Part shown: in pieces, positions 57,458-64,000 of the stretch
Layout: each line of letters opens with the position of its first letter
Numbering within the stretch: the first letter of the stretch is position 1
From: Candidatus Leptofilum proximum
Lineage (GTDB): Bacteria; Chloroflexota; Anaerolineae; Promineifilales; Promineifilaceae
DNA length: 64,000 nucleotides
Reading direction: 5' to 3'
Assembly (NCBI GenBank): GCA_016710325.1
Contig: JADJXK010000001.1
Coordinates: 1,240,001 to 1,304,000, forward strand
Position numbers and translations under genes: made by a program
The notes under the pieces: generated by a model
What the model saw: the letters and a program-made list of their open reading frames with translations, nothing else
Database searches by the model: none
What the model was told of the DNA's origin: nothing

Positions 57458-60007
57458 TTGAAAATGACGATGACTGAGCAGATTATTGTTCGCGGCGCAC
57501 GGCTGCATAATTTGAAAAATATTACCGTTGCGATCCCCAAAAACCAGCTGGTCGTCCTGACCGGCCTGTCCGGCTCGGGCAAATCGACCCTGGGCTTTGA
57601 CATTCTGCACATGGAAGGCCAGCGCCAATACCTGGAATCGCTGGGATTGGCGACTTTCGGCGTGGCCAAGCCGCCGGTAGAAACCATCACCGGGCTGTCG
57701 CCTACCATCAGCCTGGACCAGCACCTCACCAACAGCAGCCCACGTTCTACGGTGGGCACTTCCACCGAGGTATTCACCTATCTGCGCATCCTCTTTGCCC
57801 GCCTGGGCCATCGCCCCTGCCCCAACTGCGGCCAAACCATCCCACCCGCCTTCGACCCGGCCAACGCGGAATGGGCCGATGATCCCGGCCCAGCCAGCGG
57901 TGCGGACGCTGCCCGGGAAGAGACGTTCCCTTGCCCCCACTGCGGCACGGCCGTTCCCGAAATCAACATGGCCCACTTCTCCTTCAACAAGCCGGAAGGC
58001 GCCTGCCCCACCTGCACCGGCCTGGGGGTGGTGCAAGAGGTCAACATCCCGCGGCTCATCGATGAGGCCAAAAGCGTTCGTGAGGGCGCGGTGCTGAGCT
58101 GGGATGATTTCTACATCAACCATTACGGCGGCACGATGATGGCCGCGGCGGCCCATTACGGCTTCACGTTCGATTTAAACCAGCCGGTGCAGGATTTCTC
58201 GCCGCCGCAGCGGGACCTGCTGCTTTATGGGGTGGAGAGTCCTCGTTTCCGCCGCCATTTTCCCCAGGTTGAGCCGCCACCTCGGGTGAAGGACGGCCGT
58301 TTCGAAGGCGTGGCTACAGCATTATTGCGGCGTTACAGTGACCGCATCCAGGACGCTGATTACCGCGACAAGATGAGCGAATACCTGGTCACCCAGCCCT
58401 GCCCCGACTGTGACGGCACCCGCCTGCGGCCGGAAAGCCGGGCCATCACCGTGGCCGGGCAGCCCATCGTGCCCCTCACGCAAATGCCGCTCACCGACCT
58501 GGCCGAGTGGCTGCGTACCCTGCCCACCGCCCTCAGCGCCGACGAAATGATCATCGCCGGGCCGGTGCTGGATGATCTAAACGAGCGGGTGGCCCGGCTC
58601 ATACAGGTGGGCGCGGGCTACCTCACCCTGGACCGCACCTCGCCGACGCTTTCGGCGGGTGAGGCGCAGCGGCTGCGGCTGGCTGCCCTGCTTGGCTCTG
58701 GGCTGAGCGGCGTGCTGTACGTCTTCGATGAGCCCACCATTGGCACCCACCAGCGCGATACACGCCGCCTGGTCACCGTGCTGCGCCGCCTGCGCGACCT
58801 GGGCAACACCGTCCTGGTCATCGAGCATGACCTGGAAATGGTGGCCGCAGCCGACTACGTGATCGACTTTGGTCCTGGCGCGGGTAAACACGGCGGCGAG
58901 GTAGTGGCGGCCGGAACGCCAAGCGAAATCATGGCCCAATCCGGCTCGCTGACGGCCGAATACCTGGCCGGGCGGTTGTCAATTCCCATTCCTCAGCAAA
59001 GACGGGTGGTGGGGGCAACGGCCGTAACCATCCACAACGCCCGCCAGAACAACCTGAAAAACGTGACCGTGCGTTTTCCGCTGGGCCTGCTGGTGGCCGT
59101 CACTGGCGTCTCCGGCTCTGGCAAATCCTCCCTGGTGTTCGACATCCTCGACCCAGCCCTGCGCCAGCGCCTGACCCACGCCAGCGACGAACCCGGCGCA
59201 CACGACCGCCTGGACGGGGCGGAACATGTGGCCAAAATCGTCACCATCGACCAGGAGCACCTGCGGCGCATCCCCCGCTCTAACGCTGCCACCTACACGG
59301 ACACGTTCACCGCCATCCGCAAAACGTTTGCCGACACGCCGGAGGCAAAGCAGCGCGGCTACACGGCGCGGCACTTCTCCTTCAACGTGCCCGGCGGCCG
59401 CTGCGAACGGTGCGAAGGGGCGGGTGTGCTCACGGTCAACATGCAGTTTATGCCCGATGTGGTAGTGCGCTGCCCGGCGTGCCACGGCCGTCGCTTCAAC
59501 CGCGAGACCCTGGCCGTGAAATATCACGATCACGACATCTCCCAGGTGCTGGACATGACGGTCGAGGAAGCGCTGGCGCTGTTTGCGGACGTCCCGGCAG
59601 CACATTCGCGCCTCCAGGTGCTGTTTGACGTGGGGTTGGGCTACCTCAAACTAGGACAGCCTGCCACCACGCTCTCCGGGGGTGAAGCGCAGCGGGTGAA
59701 GCTGGCCAAGGAGCTGGGCCGCCGCGTCAGCGGCCACACCCTCTACCTGCTGGACGAACCCACCACCGGCCTGCACCTGGCCGACACGGCGCGGCTGCTG
59801 GGTGTGTTGCAGCGCCTGGTGGACGCGGGCAATACCGTCATTGTGGTGGAGCACAACCTGGAACTGGTGAAAACGGCCGATTGGGTCATCGACATGGGGC
59901 CGGAAGGCGGGGCAGCCGGAGGCCAACTCATCGCGGAAGGCACGCCGGAGCAGGTGGCGCAGGCAGCGGATTCGTACACCGGCCAGTTTCTGAAGGAAAT
60001 CCTGTAA
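57458..60007 (+). CDS. UvrA2-like ABC-type ATPase (excinuclease subunit A paralogue)
   Basis: 849 residues from TTG 57458, which GGAGG at 57447-57451 positions well (6 bases); ATG 57464 is a weaker alternative. Two UvrA-type ATPase modules: Walker A GLSGSGKSTL (about 31-40) and GVSGSGKSSL (about 549-558), signatures LSAGEAQRLRLA and LSGGEAQRVKLAKEL, Walker B LYVFDEPTIG and LYLLDEPTTGLH. Zinc-type cysteines CPNC, CPHC, CPTC, CERCEGAG and CPACHGRR are present. The first insertion is only about 60 residues where UvrA has a UvrB-binding domain, and the total is about 90 shorter than UvrA, as in class II UvrA (UvrA2/DrrC). A role in tolerance of DNA-binding drugs is a family inference. Confidence 0.92.
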   Translation: MKMTMTEQIIVRGARLHNLKNITVAIPKNQLVVLTGLSGSGKSTLGFDILHMEGQRQYLESLGLATFGVAKPPVETITGLSPTISLDQHLTNSSPRSTVGTSTEVFTYLRILFARLGHRPCPNCGQTIPPAFDPANAEWADDPGPASGADAAREETFPCPHCGTAVPEINMAHFSFNKPEGACPTCTGLGVVQEVNIPRLIDEAKSVREGAVLSWDDFYINHYGGTMMAAAAHYGFTFDLNQPVQDFSPPQRDLLLYGVESPRFRRHFPQVEPPPRVKDGRFEGVATALLRRYSDRIQDADYRDKMSEYLVTQPCPDCDGTRLRPESRAITVAGQPIVPLTQMPLTDLAEWLRTLPTALSADEMIIAGPVLDDLNERVARLIQVGAGYLTLDRTSPTLSAGEAQRLRLAALLGSGLSGVLYVFDEPTIGTHQRDTRRLVTVLRRLRDLGNTVLVIEHDLEMVAAADYVIDFGPGAGKHGGEVVAAGTPSEIMAQSGSLTAEYLAGRLSIPIPQQRRVVGATAVTIHNARQNNLKNVTVRFPLGLLVAVTGVSGSGKSSLVFDILDPALRQRLTHASDEPGAHDRLDGAEHVAKIVTIDQEHLRRIPRSNAATYTDTFTAIRKTFADTPEAKQRGYTARHFSFNVPGGRCERCEGAGVLTVNMQFMPDVVVRCPACHGRRFNRETLAVKYHDHDISQVLDMTVEEALALFADVPAAHSRLQVLFDVGLGYLKLGQPATTLSGGEAQRVKLAKELGRRVSGHTLYLLDEPTTGLHLADTARLLGVLQRLVDAGNTVIVVEHNLELVKTADWVIDMGPEGGAAGGQLIAEGTPEQVAQAADSYTGQFLKEIL

Positions 60008-60077
60008 GCAGATTCTGTAGGCGCGGTGTGGCCAAGTAGGACCCTGTACACAAAGCGGTTCCCCAGCGAGACCCTAG

Positions 60078-60156
60078 GGGCTTGGCGTGAAACGTGAAAC
60101 GTGACCGCAAGTAAATCACGTTTCACGTTTCACGCATCACGGCCTGTCAATCCCCT
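60078..60156. repeat. folded GTGAAAC near-heptad repeat, copy I (inverted orientation)
   Basis: GGGCTTGGCGTGAAACGTGA, AACGTGACC; loop GCAAGTAA; ATCACGTTTCACGTTTCACG, CATCACGGCCTGTCAATCCC. On the minus strand this reads with the GGGATTGACAGGCCGTGATG flank of copies D and F. Confidence 0.9.
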
Positions 60157-60209
60157 TGTGAAGATAACGGCCGTTACCCCTCCCTTCAATTTCCACCTAT
60201 AATCTCCTC

Positions 60210-62813
60210 ATGTTCAACTCGCTCCTGCAAACGAAATTGTACATGCCACCGAATTTGCCAAACCTGGTAGAACGGCCGCGTTTGCTGGAGAAGCTGGCGA
60301 CGAAACCGCAGACCAAACTCATTCTCGTTTCTGCTCCGGCCGGATACGGCAAGACCACGCTGGTCACCACCTGGCTGCGGCAGCTGGACGGCGTGCCCGT
60401 CTGCTGGCTGTCGCTGGATGAAGACGACGGCGATCCGCAGCAGTTTTTTCGCTACCTGGCGGCGGTGATACGGCCGTTGCCCAACGCCCAATCCTCCCTA
60501 CCCCAACTGCTGCAAGCCAATCAGACCATCCCGGCCAGAACGCTGATGAAGGCGTTTGTCCATGATTTGGCCTCCCTTCCTACGCCCTTCATCCTCGTTC
60601 TCGACGACTACCACGCCATTGATTCGGCGGCGATAGATGAGGCTCTGCCTGTTCTGCTTGACCTGATGCCGCCGCAGATGACGCTGGTGCTGACCAGCCG
60701 CAGCGATCCTGGCTTCCCCATCTCCCGGCTGCGCGCCCGGGGTGAGCTCGTTGAACTGCGGGCTGATGAACTGCGTTTTACCGAGGCCGAGGCGGCACAG
60801 TTTTTGCAGCAAACGATGGGCCTCACGTTACGGCCTGATCAGATTGCCGCCCTGGAAAACCGTACCGAAGGCTGGATTGCCGGTCTGCAACTGGCGGCGA
60901 TCTCACTGCAGGGCCATCGAGGGGATGTCGCCAGCTTCATCGACGCTTTCACCGGCAGCCATCGTTTTGTGCTGGACTATTTGCTTGAAGAAGTTCTGTA
61001 CCAGCAGCCAGAGAGCAGGCAAACCTTCTTGCTGCACACGTCCATTCTCGACCGTCTCTGCGGTCCACTTTGTGACGCGGTGATGGGCGATTCGGCCGTT
61101 TCCGGGCAGGACACCCTGGAAATTTTTGAGCGTGCCAACCTGTTTCTCATTCCCCTGGATAGTAAGCGGCGCTGGTACCGTTATCACCGCCTCTTTGCCG
61201 ATTTGCTGCGGCAGCGCTTGCAGCAGCAGGGGGGTGAGGTGGTGAAGGCGCTGCACGACCGTGCCAGCCAATGGTATGAAGACAACAACCTGGAACTGGA
61301 AGCATTCCACCATGCCGCTGCTGCCCATGATATTGATCGCGCCGCCCGTTTAATGGCTGGCAAAGGGATGCCGCTGCACTTTCGCGGGGCGGTGGCACCG
61401 GTGCTGAACTGGCTGGCTTCGTTGGAAACGGCCGTGCTGAACGCCCGCCCTTCCTTGTGGGTGATGTATGCCTCGGCGCTCTCCATGACCGGCCAGATGC
61501 CCGGCGTCGAAGAGAAACTGCGAGCGGCCGAAGCTGCCCTGCCAGGCGGCGAGCCGGACGACCAGACGCGCAACCTCATTGGCCATATTGCCGCTATCCG
61601 TGCCTTGATTGCCGCCCTTCAGGACCAGGTAGATACCATTATTGCCCAGTCGCAGCGCGCCCTGGAATATCTGCACCCCGACAACCTGCCCGTGCGCACG
61701 GCCACGATCTGGAAAATGGGCTGGGCTTACCAGCTCCAGGGTAACCGCCCGGCGGCCAGCCAGGCTTATACCGAAGCCATAACAATCAGCCAGGCGACCG
61801 GTAATCACATTATCCATCTATCGGCTTCAATGGGGCTGGGCCAGGTGCAGGAAGCACAAACGCAGCTTTATTCGGCGGCTGAGACCTACCGGCGCATCGT
61901 GCAGCTGGCTGGGGATCCGCCGCTGCCAATCGCCTGCGAAGCGCACCTTGGCCTGGCACGCATCACTTACGAATGGAACGATCTGGAAGCTGCTCAACAG
62001 CATGGGCAGCAGGGGCGGCAACTGGCACGGCCGTTAGAAAATACGGATCGATCTGTAGCCTGCCAGGTTTTTCTCGCCCGCCTGAAACTGGCCCAGGGGG
62101 ATGTGGAGGGCGCGGTTACGCTGCTGGCGGAAGCCAGCCAGGCTGCGCGTCTGCGCAATTTCGAACAACAGGTGGCCGAAGCGGCTGCCGTTCAGGTGCT
62201 TGCCCTTCTGCGCCAGGGGGATGTGGCAACGGCCGTTGCTCTGGTCCAAAAGCACGACCTCCCTTTCAGCCAGGCGCGCGTTCACCTTGCCCAGGGCGAT
62301 CCGGCCGCGGCGCTGGCTGTATTGGCGCCAATACGTCAAGAAGCAGAGGCAAAAGGTTGGCCCGATGCACGGCTCAAGGTGCTGGTTTTACAGGCGTTGG
62401 CTCACCAGGCACAGGGCAAAAAGGACGGGGCCGGGCAGTTACTGGCCGAGGCGCTGGCGCTGGCCGAACCGGGCGGCTTCATCCGGCTCTTTATCGATGA
62501 AGGGCCGCCGATGGCCAGGTTGTTGTCTGAGGTTTCGGTTCAGGGAACGACCGGTTACATCGATAAGCTGCTGGCCGCGTTTGAAACCGGGGCACTTTCT
62601 CAGACACAGCCGCTGGTCGATCCCCTCAGCGAGCGCGAACTGGAAATTCTCACCCTTATCGCCGCCGGGCTGAAAAACAAGGAAATCGCCGGGCAGTTGG
62701 TGATCAGCCTCAATACCGTGCTCTACCACGCCAAAAATATCTACGGCAAGCTGGGCGTAAACAAACGCACCCAGGCTGTTGCCAAAGCCAGAGAGCTCGG
62801 TTTGATTCAGTGA
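60210..62813 (+). CDS. MalT-type LuxR family transcriptional activator (STAND ATPase)
   Basis: 867 residues. N-terminal P-loop ATPase (Walker A SAPAGYGKTTL, Gly45-Thr50; Walker B FILVLDDYHAID near 131), winged helix (RYHRLFADLLRQRLQ), a long helical TPR-like sensor (about 400-780) and a C-terminal LuxR HTH (about 805-865; PLSERELEILTLIAAGLKNKEIAGQLVISLNTVLYHAKNIYGKLGV). It resembles MalT: inducer binding allows ATP-driven oligomerisation and activation. Target genes are unknown; the two genes after it are candidates. The TGA stop is the first unit of a repeat array. Confidence 0.95.
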   Translation: MFNSLLQTKLYMPPNLPNLVERPRLLEKLATKPQTKLILVSAPAGYGKTTLVTTWLRQLDGVPVCWLSLDEDDGDPQQFFRYLAAVIRPLPNAQSSLPQLLQANQTIPARTLMKAFVHDLASLPTPFILVLDDYHAIDSAAIDEALPVLLDLMPPQMTLVLTSRSDPGFPISRLRARGELVELRADELRFTEAEAAQFLQQTMGLTLRPDQIAALENRTEGWIAGLQLAAISLQGHRGDVASFIDAFTGSHRFVLDYLLEEVLYQQPESRQTFLLHTSILDRLCGPLCDAVMGDSAVSGQDTLEIFERANLFLIPLDSKRRWYRYHRLFADLLRQRLQQQGGEVVKALHDRASQWYEDNNLELEAFHHAAAAHDIDRAARLMAGKGMPLHFRGAVAPVLNWLASLETAVLNARPSLWVMYASALSMTGQMPGVEEKLRAAEAALPGGEPDDQTRNLIGHIAAIRALIAALQDQVDTIIAQSQRALEYLHPDNLPVRTATIWKMGWAYQLQGNRPAASQAYTEAITISQATGNHIIHLSASMGLGQVQEAQTQLYSAAETYRRIVQLAGDPPLPIACEAHLGLARITYEWNDLEAAQQHGQQGRQLARPLENTDRSVACQVFLARLKLAQGDVEGAVTLLAEASQAARLRNFEQQVAEAAAVQVLALLRQGDVATAVALVQKHDLPFSQARVHLAQGDPAAALAVLAPIRQEAEAKGWPDARLKVLVLQALAHQAQGKKDGAGQLLAEALALAEPGGFIRLFIDEGPPMARLLSEVSVQGTTGYIDKLLAAFETGALSQTQPLVDPLSERELEILTLIAAGLKNKEIAGQLVISLNTVLYHAKNIYGKLGVNKRTQAVAKARELGLIQ

Positions 62814-62911
62814 ACAGTGAACGGTAATCGGTGGTCAGTTTACCATTCACCGTTTTACCGTTCACCGATAACCGATTACTGATAACCGATTACCGATAAC
62901 CGATTACCCCC
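62811..62911. repeat. folded near-heptad repeat array (GGTAATCGGT type)
   Basis: TGAACAGTGAACGGTAATCG and GTGGTCAGT, then ACCATTCACCGTTTTACCG, TTCACCGATAACCGATTACTG and ATAACCGATTACCG units. It starts with the MalT-like gene's stop codon. Confidence 0.85.
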
Positions 62912-62990
62912 ACTTCTCCTACAGTTTTTCCCCACCAGAACTACAGTTTCCTGTGGGGATTTGTTGTGCTGCCTGTCGTATTCTAAGGGC

Positions 62991-63245
62991 ATGATGAACA
63001 AGCCCACTGGTAAACAGAGCCACTACCAAATCATAATCGAAGGTCAATTAGATCCCTGCTGGCAGGAGTGGTTTGATGGTTTAACCATCACCATCACTGA
63101 TGCTGGACACACCGTTTTAAGCGGCCCTATCCGCGATCAGGCGGCGCTGCACGGATTGATGAAGAAAGTGCGTAACTTAGGCATACCGCTGCTCTCGGTC
63201 AATCGGGTTGAACCCGACCAGAAGGATGAAAATTTCAGACCCTAA
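62991..63245 (+). CDS. small conserved hypothetical protein
   Basis: 84 residues from ATG 62991 (or ATG 62994). Core: YQIIIEGQLDPCWQEWFDGLTITITDAGHTVLSGPIRDQAALHGLMKKVRNLGIPLLSVNRV. This is an alpha/beta fold I recall from Chloroflexota, often beside MalT-type regulators and DUF4386 proteins, but it has no assigned function. It precedes the DUF4386 gene by 75 bp and is probably in the same unit. Confidence 0.75.
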   Translation: MMNKPTGKQSHYQIIIEGQLDPCWQEWFDGLTITITDAGHTVLSGPIRDQAALHGLMKKVRNLGIPLLSVNRVEPDQKDENFRP

Positions 63246-63320
63246 GGGTTTGCCACTTTCGGAGGCAAATTAGTCGAGTTCAAGACCCTTGGGTCGGCAC
63301 AGTTACAAAGGATAATAAAA

Positions 63321-64000
63321 ATGAATGATTTACGGAAATTAGGCGGTATTGCTGCATTGATCCATTCGGCAGCGTATGTGGTGGGAATCGGGTTGTATTT
63401 TACCGTATTGAACCCCGTCCTCGATGCTGATCCTGCCCAATACCTGGCGCTGCTTGCCGAGCACCAAAACCTCCTGTACGTATGGATACTGATTGCTTAT
63501 TGGGTAGCTGCCTTCTGCCTGGTTATCGTGGCGCTGGCGCTTTACGACCGGTTGAAGACCGGTTCACCGGCACTGATGCAGATTGGAACAGCTTTAGGGC
63601 TCATCTGGGCCGGTTTGATTATTGGCAGCGGCAATCTGATGCTCCACGACTTCGGCGAAGTGGCACAGCTTTATAGCAGTAACCCGGCTCAAGCTGAGGT
63701 GGTTTTGGTGGCGCTTACGGCCGTAGAGAACGGAATCGTCAGCGGCAACGAGCTGATCGGCGGCTTGTGGGCCCTGCTGGTAAGCTGGACTGCCTTACGC
63801 GCCGGTGGATTTTCCAAGGCCTTAAGCTACTTTGGCCTGGTGAGCGGCGCAGCCGGTATCGCCTCGATTATTCCGGCGCTTAATGAGGTGGGCATAACTT
63901 TTTTTGCCCTGGGCATGATTGTGTGGTTTGCCTGGGTAGGGATTGTGCTGCTGCGTCGGACACCAGGCGCAGCCAAAAAAGCAGAGGCATTTGCGCCCTA
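63321..64000 (+). CDS. DUF4386-like membrane protein (3' end at window edge)
   Basis: 226 complete codons from ATG 63321 to the edge; the last two bases are TA, so the stop may be the very next codon. About six to seven helices: LGGIAALIHSAAYVVGIGLYFTVL, LLYVWILIAYWVAAFCLVIVALALYDRL, MQIGTALGLIWAGLIIGSGNLML, NELIGGLWALLVSWTAL, FGLVSGAAGIASIIPAL and FFALGMIVWFAWVGIVLLRR. The layout fits DUF4386 and related integral membrane proteins of unknown function. GGAT at 63311 is a weak ribosome site. Confidence 0.78.
   Translation, partial: MNDLRKLGGIAALIHSAAYVVGIGLYFTVLNPVLDADPAQYLALLAEHQNLLYVWILIAYWVAAFCLVIVALALYDRLKTGSPALMQIGTALGLIWAGLIIGSGNLMLHDFGEVAQLYSSNPAQAEVVLVALTAVENGIVSGNELIGGLWALLVSWTALRAGGFSKALSYFGLVSGAAGIASIIPALNEVGITFFALGMIVWFAWVGIVLLRRTPGAAKKAEAFAP

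Overview
The window looks like chromosomal DNA of a GC-rich (visually about 57-60% GC) member of the Chloroflexota, most likely class Anaerolineae or a close relative. This is inferred from gene content, not proven: several F420-linked proteins, a MalT-type LuxR regulator, a DUF4386 membrane protein, an EAD-type signalling domain, very dense short gene neighbourhoods and a repertoire of secreted glycan-handling proteins. There is no rRNA operon, no CRISPR array and no sign of a prophage or plasmid backbone. Two kinds of sequence litter run through everything. One is the 8-bp palindrome ACGGCCGT, with roughly ninety copies by eye, most inside genes. The other is a set of folded tandem near-heptad repeats in the intergenic spaces, several of which carry the stop codon of the preceding gene.

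Layout, left half. 1-3.7 kb: a PP2C-like membrane protein cut by the window edge, an alpha/beta hydrolase, a 3-hydroxyacyl-CoA dehydrogenase-like protein and a small zinc-ribbon protein. 3.7-7.4 kb: a SelW-like gene with an in-frame TGA in the CxxU position (candidate selenoprotein), two tRNA-Ala genes (CGC and GGC), and leuS, whose leader carries a canonical T-box antiterminator/terminator fused directly to the tRNA-Ala(GGC) gene with no visible Stem I. 7.4-16.5 kb: small membrane proteins, DUF1330, a Ddn-type F420 protein, GNAT, a pentapeptide-repeat protein, an LLM F420 oxidoreductase, thioredoxin, an SsnA-like amidohydrolase, NUDIX, NADPH:F420 reductase and CofE. 16.5-31.8 kb: a secreted triple-PA14/SH3 protein, a heterodimeric ABC exporter, GNAT/DUF5655/RidA genes, a GH36 alpha-galactosidase, a HepT/MNT toxin-antitoxin pair, an RlmM/FtsJ-like methyltransferase with a histidine phosphatase, cupin, thioesterase and an MFS transporter.

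Layout, right half. 32.2-36.8 kb: a transmembrane protein with an N-terminal effector-associated-type domain and extracellular Ig-like, NTF2-like and jelly-roll domains, next to a secreted GH17 glucanase. 36.8-53.5 kb: a co-directional (minus strand) glycan-utilisation locus. From promoter to end it holds kduI, kduD and a GH88 unsaturated glucuronyl hydrolase; then an ABC sugar importer (binding protein and two permeases); then DUF2264, a heparinase II/III-like lyase, a GH2 beta-galactosidase, DUF624 and a GntR/AraR-like regulator. Three identical operators with the core GGTACGTACC sit in front of kduI, the importer and the regulator, so the regulator probably represses itself and the locus. 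An IS630-type element has inserted between the importer and the polysaccharide-degrading enzymes.

53.8-64 kb: a membrane SpoIIE/PP2C phosphatase, a frameshifted REP-associated tyrosine transposase flanked by its own palindromes, a tandem-MerR regulator, a UvrA2-like ABC protein, a large MalT-type LuxR regulator, a small conserved protein and a DUF4386 membrane protein truncated by the window edge. Functional names rest on motifs and remembered family similarity read by eye; no database search was possible.
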